A DNA stretch of 64,000 bases. It comes from Betaproteobacteria bacterium HGW-Betaproteobacteria-9 (GTDB lineage: Bacteria; Pseudomonadota; Gammaproteobacteria; Burkholderiales; Burkholderiaceae_C). Of the stretch, positions 41,398-48,694 are shown piece after piece. The DNA is taken from contig PHCC01000019.1 in the NCBI GenBank assembly GCA_002842215.1, forward strand, positions 1 through 64,000. The letters are read 5' to 3'. Below the pieces are notes generated by a model that made no database searches, was not told where the DNA came from, and saw only the letters and a program-made list of their open reading frames with translations. The position numbers and the translations under genes are program-made. Positions within the stretch are counted from its first letter, which is position 1. Each line of letters begins with the position of its first letter.

Positions 41398-42399
41398 TCA
41401 GTGCGCGGCGATCGGTATGACCGCGCGGGCCGGCACTTCGTTCCCGGTTTCGTCGTCGGCCATGGGCGGAACGGGGTCCGGCAAGGGCTCTTCATCAAAC
41501 GCCTTGTCGCCGTCTTCGCTGGCCTCGCCAGTGACCTCGATGCTTTCAAACGGGAACAGCTTGCGGTCCATCAAATGGCTGGGCACCACGTTCTGCAGCG
41601 CAGTGAGCATGTTCTCCAGCCGGCCGGGAAACTTTTTGTCCCAGTCGCGCAGCAGGTTGCCGACCTGCTTGCGTTGCAGGTTCTCCTGGCTGCCGCAGAG
41701 CGTGCAGGGGATGATGGGGAACTGGCGCACTTCGGCCCAGCGGATCAGGTCTTTCTCGGGCACGTAGGCCAGCGGGCGGATCACCATGAACTCGCCGTTG
41801 TCGCTCACCAGCTTGGCCGGCATGCCCTTGAGCTTGCCGCCAAAGAACATGTTGAGGAACAGTGTCTGCAGCATGTCGTCGCGGTGGTGCCCGAGCGCGA
41901 TCTTGGTCGCGCCCAGCTCCTTGGCCACCCGGTACAGAATGCCGCGGCGCAACCGGCTGCACAGGCTGCACATGGTCTTGCCTTCGGGGATCACCTTCTT
42001 GACGATGGAGTAGGTGTCCTGCGTCTCGATGTGGTGCTTCACGCCGAGTTTCGCCAGGTACTCGGGCAGGATGTGGTCGGGGAAACCGGGCTGCTTCTGG
42101 TCCAGGTTCACGGCGATGATCTCGAAGCGGATCGGTGCGCGCGCCTGCAGCTTGAGCAGGATGTCGAGCAGGCCATAGCTGTCCTTGCCACCCGAGACGC
42201 AGACCATCACGCGGTCGCCCTCTTCGATCATGTTGAAGTCCACGATGGCGCGGCCGACCTCGCGGCACAGGCGCTTTTCGAGTTTGTGGTTTTCGCGGTG
42301 CTGTTTGCTGGCGGCGCCGTGTTCGGCCACCGGGGCCGGGGCCGCGTTGTCGTCGATGAGGGGTTCGACCCAGCCAGTGGGTTGGAGCGTGTGGTTCAT
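41398..42399 (-). CDS. ttcA: tRNA 2-thiocytidine biosynthesis protein TtcA
   Basis: TtcA thiolates cytidine 32 of certain tRNAs using ATP and an iron-sulfur cluster. The 333-residue protein has the PP-loop SGGKDS near 68-73 and two CxxC motifs, CSLC near 142 and CTLC near 232, that hold the cluster. The open frame continues to 42549, but the ATG at 42397-42399 (MNHTLQPTG) is the likely start. An Asp/Glu/Pro-rich tail of about 40 residues follows the conserved domain. Confidence 0.95.
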   Translation of the reverse strand: MNHTLQPTGWVEPLIDDNAAPAPVAEHGAASKQHRENHKLEKRLCREVGRAIVDFNMIEEGDRVMVCVSGGKDSYGLLDILLKLQARAPIRFEIIAVNLDQKQPGFPDHILPEYLAKLGVKHHIETQDTYSIVKKVIPEGKTMCSLCSRLRRGILYRVAKELGATKIALGHHRDDMLQTLFLNMFFGGKLKGMPAKLVSDNGEFMVIRPLAYVPEKDLIRWAEVRQFPIIPCTLCGSQENLQRKQVGNLLRDWDKKFPGRLENMLTALQNVVPSHLMDRKLFPFESIEVTGEASEDGDKAFDEEPLPDPVPPMADDETGNEVPARAVIPIAAH

Positions 42400-42658
42400 T
42401 GGGTGGTGGCCAGCCCTGGGCTGGCGGGAAAAACGGGGGTGGGCCGGGGAGGGTGGGCCGCAATGGCCGGCGCCTGCCTCCGGCGAATGCGTCACCGCGA
42501 ATCGTACCGGGTACGGGCACCAGCGCACGCCAGCCACCCGCGTTCCCATGAAAACGACCGGCAGGGCACCAGGCGTCGTGGCGGGTTGCGGAGCGCTGGA
42601 TCAAGATCTGTTAATAAATTGCTTGCAAATAAATCGTGTGCTATGTAATATTCAACCC
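42400..42658. promoter_or_regulatory. Divergent region of ttcA and ohrR-like gene with operator half-site
   Basis: Most of this 259-bp gap is GC-rich and shows no gene. The last 55 bp before the MarR-type start are strikingly AT-rich and include ATCGTGTGC at 42633-42641, the same 9 bp found in the inverted repeat before the exported esterase at 43174. This fits autoregulation by the MarR-type protein. Confidence 0.5.
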
Positions 42659-43129
42659 ATGGAAACCCATCGCATTTCGTCCACCCCGGCGCCGGCCCTC
42701 TCGCAGTTGCTCGACCAGCAACTGTGCTTCGCCATTTACTCGACGATGCTGGGGCTCAACAAGGTCTACCGCCGGCTGCTCAAGGGCCTGGGGCTGACCT
42801 ATCCGCAGTACCTGGTGATGCTGGTGCTCTGGGAGCATGGCGACCTCAGCGTGTCCGCCATCGGCGAGAAAGTGTTTCTCGATTCGCCCACGCTCACGCC
42901 GCTGCTCAAGCGCCTGGAGGTCGCGGGCTTTGTTTCGCGCCAGCGCTCTGGAAGCGATGAGCGCCAAGTCATCGTGTCGCTGACCGCCGCCGGCAAGACG
43001 CTGCAGTCGCAGGCGAAGGACGTTCCGGGCTGTGTCGCTTCGGCGATGGAGTGTTCTGCGCAGGACATCGACGTGCTGCGCACGCGCTTGACCGGACTCA
43101 GGAGTGTGCTGTTCAAGAACGCTGGCTGA
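42659..43129 (+). CDS. MarR-family regulator, OhrR-like
   Basis: The 156-residue protein closely follows the OhrR pattern: LLDQQLCFAIYS (17-28) with the peroxide-sensing Cys at 23, LTYPQYLVMLVLWE near 46, LDSPTLTPLLKRLE near 76 and DERQVIVSLT near 101. OhrR represses organic hydroperoxide resistance genes and releases DNA when its cysteine is oxidised. No ohr gene is adjacent; the downstream gene is an exported alpha/beta hydrolase. A shared 9-bp motif upstream of both genes suggests it controls both. Confidence 0.9.
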   Translation: METHRISSTPAPALSQLLDQQLCFAIYSTMLGLNKVYRRLLKGLGLTYPQYLVMLVLWEHGDLSVSAIGEKVFLDSPTLTPLLKRLEVAGFVSRQRSGSDERQVIVSLTAAGKTLQSQAKDVPGCVASAMECSAQDIDVLRTRLTGLRSVLFKNAG

Positions 43130-43173
43130 GCCCTTTTCCGGGTGCGTTGAGCGCCCTTCGTTTTTCCAAATAC

Positions 43174-43200
43174 ATCGTGTGCGAAATAATAGCATGCGAT
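43174..43200 (+). promoter_or_regulatory. Inverted repeat, candidate OhrR-type operator before the esterase gene
   Basis: ATCGTGTGC (43174-43182) and GCATGCGAT (43192-43200) form an imperfect dyad (7 of 9 positions) in an AT-rich stretch that continues to about 43210. The left arm is identical to the motif upstream of the MarR-type gene at 42633-42641. It lies 80 bp before the esterase start codon. Confidence 0.55.
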
Positions 43201-43280
43201 ATATAAACCGGCGTCGCGCACCGGTTGGTTTCTCCAAGACGCGGTGCTTCAACCCTCTCACTGTTTTTAAAGGTATCTCC

Positions 43281-44294
43281 ATGAGCTCCATCCGCAAAGT
43301 CTTCGCCGCTTCCGCTCTCTCCGTGGCCGCCACGGCCGCCCTGGCCGCTGGCAGCCCGGGCGTCGAGCACAACACCCAGGCCTTCCTCGAAGCGCTGGCC
43401 AAGGGTGGCGGCCAGCCGCTAGAAACCCTCTCGAACACCGACGCCCGTGCGGTGCTGGTTGGAGCGCAAGCCGGGGCCAAGCTGCCGCCGGCCGATGTGA
43501 GCGAGAAGACCATCACCGTGGACGGCAAGCCGATCCAGCTGACCATCGTGCGCCCGGCCGGTGCCAAGGGCGTGCTGCCGGCGTTCATGTTCTTCCACGG
43601 CGGCGGCTGGATCCTGGGCGACTTCCCGACCCACGAGCGCTTCGTGCGCGACCTGGTCGCCGACTCGGGCGCGGCCGCCGTGTTCGTGAACTACACGCCC
43701 TCGCCCGAATCGCGCTACCCGGTGGCGATCAACGAGGCCTATGCCGCCACGAAATGGGTGGCCGACAACGGCGCGCAGATCAACGTCGACGGCAAGCGTC
43801 TCGCGGTGGCCGGCAACAGCGTGGGCGGCAACATGGCAGCGGTTGTGGCCTTGATGGCCAAGGCCAAGGGCAGCCCCGCGCTGCGCGCCCAGGTGCTGTT
43901 CTGGCCCGTGACCCACGCCAACTTCGAGAACGCCTCCTACGACGAGTTCGCGAACGACCACTTCCTGACCAAGAACATGATGAAGTGGTTCTGGGATGCC
44001 TACACGACCGATGCGAAGCAGCGCCAGGAAATCTACGCCTCGCCGCTGCTGGCCACGACCGAGCAGTTGAAGGGTCTGCCGCCAGCCCTGGTGCAGTCCG
44101 CCGAGAAGGACGTGCTGCGTGACGAAGGCGAGGCCTATGCCCGCAAGCTCGACGCGGCCGGCGTCACCGTGGTGGCCACGCGCTACAACGGCATGATCCA
44201 CGACTTCGGGCTGCTCAACGTGTTGAGCCAAGTGCCCGCCACGCGCGCGGCGCTGCACCAGGCCAGCGAAGAGCTGAGGGCTCGCCTGCGCTGA
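43281..44294 (+). CDS. Exported alpha/beta hydrolase (hormone-sensitive-lipase type esterase)
   Basis: The 337-residue protein has a signal peptide (about 1-21, SVAATAALAAG) and an alpha/beta hydrolase-3 domain. The oxyanion motif HGGGW lies near 107, the nucleophile Ser in GNSVGGN near 179, Asp in EKDVLRDEGE near 275 and His in MIHDFGLL near 308. It should hydrolyse short-chain esters in the periplasm or outside. An in-frame ORF reaches back to 43104 but the ATG at 43281, preceded by AAAGGTATCTCC, gives the signal peptide. Its promoter region carries an operator-like dyad shared with the OhrR-like gene. Confidence 0.9.
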   Translation: MSSIRKVFAASALSVAATAALAAGSPGVEHNTQAFLEALAKGGGQPLETLSNTDARAVLVGAQAGAKLPPADVSEKTITVDGKPIQLTIVRPAGAKGVLPAFMFFHGGGWILGDFPTHERFVRDLVADSGAAAVFVNYTPSPESRYPVAINEAYAATKWVADNGAQINVDGKRLAVAGNSVGGNMAAVVALMAKAKGSPALRAQVLFWPVTHANFENASYDEFANDHFLTKNMMKWFWDAYTTDAKQRQEIYASPLLATTEQLKGLPPALVQSAEKDVLRDEGEAYARKLDAAGVTVVATRYNGMIHDFGLLNVLSQVPATRAALHQASEELRARLR

Positions 44295-44330
44295 GCGCCT
44301 GCGGGCGCATTCACCGCATGCGGTGACGCG

Positions 44331-45518
44331 TCATCGCCAGTCCTGGCCGGGGATGATACGTTTCATGAACGCGTCGAACATGGGCACGGTGAAAGCCGTG
44401 TCGCCGTGGTTGGGGCTCCAGACCATGCCTTTACCGATCAGCGCACTGCGCGTGGGGGCCAGCGAAGACACCTTCTCGTCCAGGCAGGCAGCGATGTCGC
44501 CCGACCGGTGCGGGCCTTCGCCGAGCTCCGCCATGGCACGCAGGTACTTTTTTTCTTTTGGCGTGCAGCGGTCGAAGCGCACTCGGAAAAAACCTTCGTC
44601 CAGGCCGGCGATGGCGGTGAGGCTGGCCTTTCGGACCGCATCGATGCCGATCGGGCTGGCGTCGGCTGCCAGCCAGGTGTGGCTGCCCCAGGCTTGCAGG
44701 AAGTAGGCGTAGCCCTGGGTCACGCGCAGGATCTCGGCGAGCGCTTCGGGCGTGATCGCAACGCCTTCGTCCAGCAGCGGCTTTTCGATCGCCTGCGCCG
44801 CGTCTTCCGGCGCCAGGGCGTCGATGAACGGGAAGTCGAACAGGCGCTCGGCGTAGGACTTGGAGTTGCCCATGAGCCCGCGCAGCTGGGGCAGGCCCGC
44901 GCCGACCAGCACTACCGGCAGCCGGCGCTGCTCGGTGCGGTGCATGGCGGTGATGAGGGCGGCGAGCTGCTCTTCGGGCACGTACTGCAGCTCGTCGATG
45001 AACAGGGCCAGTGCCGTGCCGGCGGCTTTGGCGGCCAGCCCGGCCTGTTCCAGCAGCGCCTGCAGGTCGTGCTCGAGGTCGCCGTTGTCGGCCAGGCCGG
45101 GTTCGGGCTCGTAGTCGATGCCGACCTCGATGTCGTTGTAGGTCACTTTCAGCCGCTTGGCGAAACCGGCCAGCGCCCGCAGGCCACGGATGGCGAATGC
45201 CTTGGCCGCGTCGAGCTGGCACAGGCGCAGCAAGGCCTGGCGCAGCTGCGGAGCCAGCAGGGCCGGCAGCGAGCGCCCTTCCGGCGCTTCCAGTCGGACG
45301 GTGTGGATGCCGGCGGCCTCGGCGTCATCGCGCATGCGGTCGAGCAGCACGGTTTTGCCCACCCCGCGCAGGCCCACCAACATCGCGCTCTTGGCCGCGC
45401 GCCCGATCCGGGCGCGCTCCAGGGCGATTTGCACGGATTCGATCAGCGTGCCCCGGCCGGCCAGTTCCGGCGGCGGTGTGCCCGCGCCCGGGGCGAAGGG
45501 GTTGCGAATGGGATTCAT
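44331..45518 (-). CDS. AAA-family ATPase (Orc1/Cdc6-like ATP-binding protein)
   Basis: The 395-residue cytosolic protein has Walker A GLRGVGKT at 49-56, Walker B ALFIDELQY near 170-178 and a sensor-like VVLVGAGLPQLRGLMG near 200, followed by a C-terminal winged-helix-like region (about 310-395). Similar stand-alone ATPases are scattered in bacteria, often without a known role. No partner nuclease or toxin gene is adjacent. The start ATG at 45518 is preceded by an unusually AT-rich stretch. Confidence 0.85.
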   Translation of the reverse strand: MNPIRNPFAPGAGTPPPELAGRGTLIESVQIALERARIGRAAKSAMLVGLRGVGKTVLLDRMRDDAEAAGIHTVRLEAPEGRSLPALLAPQLRQALLRLCQLDAAKAFAIRGLRALAGFAKRLKVTYNDIEVGIDYEPEPGLADNGDLEHDLQALLEQAGLAAKAAGTALALFIDELQYVPEEQLAALITAMHRTEQRRLPVVLVGAGLPQLRGLMGNSKSYAERLFDFPFIDALAPEDAAQAIEKPLLDEGVAITPEALAEILRVTQGYAYFLQAWGSHTWLAADASPIGIDAVRKASLTAIAGLDEGFFRVRFDRCTPKEKKYLRAMAELGEGPHRSGDIAACLDEKVSSLAPTRSALIGKGMVWSPNHGDTAFTVPMFDAFMKRIIPGQDWR

Positions 45519-45688
45519 GCGCTCATGATATCAATATTTGAAAAGTTACTAAATACTAATAACAATCCAAACTTCACTTGATTCGTGACGATGGCTGGTC
45601 CGGCCGGCAGCAGGATGAGCCGCCGCGGCTCGTGGCCTGCGGCGATAATGCGCGGCTGCTCTGTGTGTGGGGCAGGGAGCCTCACTTC
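45519..45688. promoter_or_regulatory. AT-rich divergent promoter region (AAA ATPase / DUF6916-like gene)
   Basis: Positions 45519-45585 are far more AT-rich than the surroundings and include two TACTAA direct repeats (in GTTACTAAATACTAATAA, 45545-45562). This is a likely promoter and operator region for the minus-strand ATPase. The remaining 100 bp are ordinary GC-rich sequence. Confidence 0.4.
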
Positions 45689-45979
45689 ATGGAATTGCTG
45701 ACGCTGGAACACTTTTCGGGCTGCGTGAACGAGCCCTTCGCCACCCGGCTGGACGACGTGCACCTGGAGTTCGTGCTGGTCGAAGCCCGGCCCATCGGTA
45801 CCGGTGCGCCGCATCCGGTGCGCCAGCCGTTTTCCTTGTTGTTCCGCAACACCGCCGCCGTGGTGTTCCCGCAGAAGATCTACCCGATGCACCACCCGCG
45901 GGTGGGCGAAGTGGGGATCTTCCTGGTGCCCATCGCGTACGAAAAGGCCGGGTTCCTGTACCAGGCCGTGTTCAACTGA
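45689..45979 (+). CDS. Small DUF6916-like protein
   Basis: The 96-residue protein starts MELLTLEHFSGCVNEPF and has the block HPVRQPFSLLFRN (about 53-65) followed by KIYPMHHPRVGEVGIFLVPIA. I recall this pattern from short proteins (DUF6916) encoded beside phage-tail-collar genes, matching the context here. No signal peptide is visible. An in-frame extension to 45578 lacks homology-like features. The function is unknown; a chaperone or structural partner of the collar proteins is possible. Confidence 0.75.
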   Translation: MELLTLEHFSGCVNEPFATRLDDVHLEFVLVEARPIGTGAPHPVRQPFSLLFRNTAAVVFPQKIYPMHHPRVGEVGIFLVPIAYEKAGFLYQAVFN

Positions 45980-46037
45980 CCTGCGCCTCTCGGGGCGCCA
46001 GGCCGGTGGCCAGCGGTCCCGTTGGCCGGTTTGCCGT

Positions 46038-46595
46038 TCAGGGGTTCCAGCGCATCAACAGGTGCGCGCCCTCGCCCTCTTCGGCGACAAACCCCAGGCG
46101 TTCGTAGAGCCGGCGGGCGCCGGTGTTGGTTTGCAGCACGTGCAGGCGCACACCACACCCGGCGGTGGCCGCGTCGGCCTGGCATTGCAGGATCAGCGCC
46201 GAGCCCAGCCCGCCGCCGCGCCGGTCGGGAAACAGGCTGATGTGAACGATCAGGTGCTCGGGCGGTGTGCGCAGCAGGTAGCAGTTGCCCACCACCCCAC
46301 CGCTGTGCCGGTGCTCGATGGCCCAGAAAGAGGCCTCGGGGTAGTGCGCCAGATAGTGCCGGTGCTGCAGCGTGAACTGCTGTTCGATGAACTGGCGTTT
46401 GACCCCATCCGGCCAGGGCACCAGGGCCATTTCCTCGCTGCGCGTGCTGGCATAGAGATCGCACAGCCGGGGCAGGTCCGCATCGCGCAGCGCGCGCAAG
46501 CAAAACCCACGCTCGGTGAAGAGCGCGGGCTCCGGCAAGCGGCCTGGGCGCTCCGGTGGGAACGGCGTCAGCCCGTGCGGGGTGGCCGTTGCCAC
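46038..46595 (-). CDS. GNAT-family N-acetyltransferase
   Basis: The 185-residue protein has the GNAT acetyl-CoA motif RRGGGLGSALI near 125-135, with FCLRALRDADLPRLCDLY at the start of the domain and a C-terminal NTGARRLYERLGFVAE. It starts at a GTG one base after the stop of the upstream collar gene, so it is the last gene of the collar operon. Its substrate is unknown; an amine on the collar protein or a sugar are possible. Confidence 0.88.
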   Translation of the reverse strand: MATATPHGLTPFPPERPGRLPEPALFTERGFCLRALRDADLPRLCDLYASTRSEEMALVPWPDGVKRQFIEQQFTLQHRHYLAHYPEASFWAIEHRHSGGVVGNCYLLRTPPEHLIVHISLFPDRRGGGLGSALILQCQADAATAGCGVRLHVLQTNTGARRLYERLGFVAEEGEGAHLLMRWNP

Positions 46596-46596
46596 G

Positions 46597-47136
46597 TCAG
46601 GGGAAGGCGGGGAAGACGCCTTGCAGCGCGATGCAGAAATTCACGCCAAGGTACGGCTGCTGGTTTTCGTGCGGGAAACCACCGCCCTGGCTGGGCGAGA
46701 TCATGTTCGGGGCAAAGGTGGTGTTGGGTGATGCGGCGTTGAACGGTCTCGCGGTATTGCTGCCCAGCGTGGAGAGCGCGCTGTTGTTGCCTGGCGAGCC
46801 GCTCTTTTTGGTGAGATCGGATTGGGCGAAGGCGTTGATGCCGTGGTTGTGCGACGGGATTTCGGTGCTGGTGAGGGTGACCGTGTTGACGCCGAAGGTT
46901 TCGCCCAACACCCGCTCGCTGAGCCCCGGGCTCTGGCCCTGTTCGCAACCGGCGCGGGCCGCGAAGTTGGGCAGTTGGAACGTGGTCTGTCCATTGCCGC
47001 CGTAGCGGGTGCCGATGAGGGCGAACAGCGCGGTGTTCTGCGAGATCGGCAGCGTGGCGCCGTTGCAGTAGGCCCAGTTGCGCGGGTTGAAGTAGAAGCC
47101 GAACATCTGAATTTCGCCGATATAGGGTTCGCTCAT
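46597..47136 (-). CDS. Phage tail collar (MdpB-type) protein, paralogue 1
   Basis: The 179-residue protein begins MSEPYIGEIQMFGFYFNP and carries a tail-collar domain with W-CNG-LPISQ near 21-33, ALIGTRYGGNGQTTFQLPNF near 39-58 and a C-terminal QPYLGVNFCIALQGVFP. Tail-collar domains come from phage short tail fibres; free-standing bacterial copies are called MdpB or microcystin-dependent proteins. No signal peptide is visible. AAGGAA precedes the ATG. Loop sequences between residues 60 and 150 differ strongly from the other two copies. Confidence 0.9.
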   Translation of the reverse strand: MSEPYIGEIQMFGFYFNPRNWAYCNGATLPISQNTALFALIGTRYGGNGQTTFQLPNFAARAGCEQGQSPGLSERVLGETFGVNTVTLTSTEIPSHNHGINAFAQSDLTKKSGSPGNNSALSTLGSNTARPFNAASPNTTFAPNMISPSQGGGFPHENQQPYLGVNFCIALQGVFPAFP

Positions 47137-47166
47137 GATCTGATTCCTTCGAGGGTTGTTCTGCGC

Positions 47167-47697
47167 TCAGGCCTGCTGCGGGAAGATGCCTTCGGTGGCG
47201 ATGCAGTACTGCACCGTCAGAGTGGGCATGGTGTTTTCGTGCGGTTGTGAGCCGCCGGCGGTGGTGGTGGACTGCGGGGACATCGGGGCGGCCGTGGCGC
47301 CGGTCAGATCGGTTGCGTAGAAGACGTCGCCGCTGACCGTGCCGGGCAGCAGGGCGTTGCCCGGCGTCAGGGATGTCGCCGCGCCTGTGGTCGCGATCAT
47401 GGTGTGTGTGTGTGTGGGCATCTGGGTCGTCAGCACGGTCACGCTCTCGGTGCCGGCCATCTGGCCCATGACGTAGTTGCTCAGCCCCGGGCCCTGGCCC
47501 TGGTGGATGGGCAGGCGGCCACGCAGGTCGGGCACGGCGAAGGTGCTCTGGCCGTCGCCGCCATAGGTGGTGCCGATGAGAACGAAGAGGGTTTCGTACT
47601 GGGAGATGGGCAGCAGGCTGCCGTCGCAGGCCTGCCAGCCGATGGGGGTGCGGCCGAAGCCGAACATGCGAATTTCGCCGATATAGGGTGTGGACAT
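47167..47697 (-). CDS. Phage tail collar (MdpB-type) protein, paralogue 2
   Basis: The 176-residue protein begins MSTPYIGEIRMFGFGRTP and shares the framework of paralogue 1: WQACDGSLLPISQ, LIGTTYGGDGQSTFAVPDLRG and a C-terminal LTVQYCIATEGIFP. The PDLRGR motif and the TMIATTGAATSLTPGNALLP insertion are its own. It is 30 bp upstream of paralogue 1 and 45 bp downstream of paralogue 3 in one operon. Confidence 0.9.
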   Translation of the reverse strand: MSTPYIGEIRMFGFGRTPIGWQACDGSLLPISQYETLFVLIGTTYGGDGQSTFAVPDLRGRLPIHQGQGPGLSNYVMGQMAGTESVTVLTTQMPTHTHTMIATTGAATSLTPGNALLPGTVSGDVFYATDLTGATAAPMSPQSTTTAGGSQPHENTMPTLTVQYCIATEGIFPQQA

Positions 47698-47742
47698 GAA
47701 ACGGTGCTCCGAATGGTCAGTCGGGGGCCTTGGGTCGGGCCT

Positions 47743-48288
47743 TCAGTTGCGTGAGGGGAAGATGCCGCTTAGCGCAATGCAGAAATTGATTGCGGTGTAA
47801 GGCTGCAGGTTCGGGTGCGGCTGGTTGCCGCCGGCCGTGGCCACCGATTGGGCGTTCATCGCCACCAGTGCACCGCTCGAGGGGGCGTACAGATTGGCCG
47901 CCGTCGCGGTGTTGGCGCTGGTGGCCAGCAGACGGTTCAAGGGGGTGCGGTTGTCGCCTGCTGCGCTCGATGCCGCCATGGTGTGGGTGTGCGCCGGCAG
48001 GTTGCTCGACAGCAGCGTGACGTTCTCGACGCCGCCCGTCTGGCCCATCTGCACCGCGGGGGGCTGCCAATTGGGGTCCACCGAACTGGCATAACCCACG
48101 GGGGATCGCCCGCGCAGATCGGGCAGGGCGAAGTTGGTGGTGCCGTTGCCCCCGAACTGCGTTCCCAGCAGGGAGAACAGCGCCTGGTTCTGGTTGATCG
48201 GCAGCAGCTGGCCGTTGCACTGCGCCCAGAATTTCGGCGCGAAATTGAAGCCGGTCATCATGACCTGGCCAATGAAGAAATCGCTCAC
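47743..48288 (-). CDS. Phage tail collar (MdpB-type) protein, paralogue 3
   Basis: The 181-residue protein begins with a GTG (MSDFFIGQVMMTGFNF) preceded by GGGAGG at 6 bp, a clear ribosome binding site; the frame is open further upstream without such a site. It has FWAQCNGQLLPINQNQALF, LLGTQFGGNGTTNFALPDLRGRSP and a C-terminal YTAINFCIALSGIFP. It is the first gene of the three-copy operon and faces the giant surface-protein gene across a 406-bp region. Confidence 0.9.
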   Translation of the reverse strand: MSDFFIGQVMMTGFNFAPKFWAQCNGQLLPINQNQALFSLLGTQFGGNGTTNFALPDLRGRSPVGYASSVDPNWQPPAVQMGQTGGVENVTLLSSNLPAHTHTMAASSAAGDNRTPLNRLLATSANTATAANLYAPSSGALVAMNAQSVATAGGNQPHPNLQPYTAINFCIALSGIFPSRN

Positions 48289-48694
48289 TTCAATCCTCCC
48301 TTGGTGGTTGGTGGCGGCGCAGGGGTGGCCCCACCTTGTTACATTCTGTGTGCTTTGAGCGGTCGAGGCAAGGCCGCGCCAAGTGCCCTGGTCAGTCCAC
48401 GCCCCAGGTGCGGGCCGATGCGCTTGGGGAGTGAAGTTCGAGGCGTCCGGTAGCAACGCCTGCTATGGGCGACGTCCTGCTCAGGGCGGTCAACCGGCTG
48501 TCTGGTGGGTCAATTCCTCCGTGAAAATCCTCACGGCGATCACCCAAAAAGACCGCGAGAAATGGCATGGCTGTGGTCAATTCGCCACCTTTTTTGTTGC
48601 CCCTTGTAACTATACTGACCGGTCTTACTGGCCGGCATTGCGCGCCGATCCAGTCAACAGCTCAGGTCGAAACGACGGTGAGGGAGGGGCAAAA
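48289..48694. promoter_or_regulatory. 406-bp divergent region between collar operon and giant surface-protein gene
   Basis: No gene was found here. Near the right side a -10-like TATACT (48611-48616) follows TTGTAAC and precedes a GACCGGTC palindrome (48617-48624) and a near-repeat pair TACTGACCGG (48613-48622) and TACTGGCCGG (48626-48635). No good -35 matches at the right spacing. The ribosome binding site GGGAGGGG at about 48682-48689 belongs to the giant gene. An open frame back to 48383 exists but has no coding appearance. Confidence 0.45.

Noticed and set aside
46597..48288. Collar genes as part of a prophage or contractile injection system
   Set aside because: No sheath, tube, baseplate, spike, terminase, capsid or integrase gene lies within the window around them; neighbours are a GNAT enzyme and a giant exported protein.
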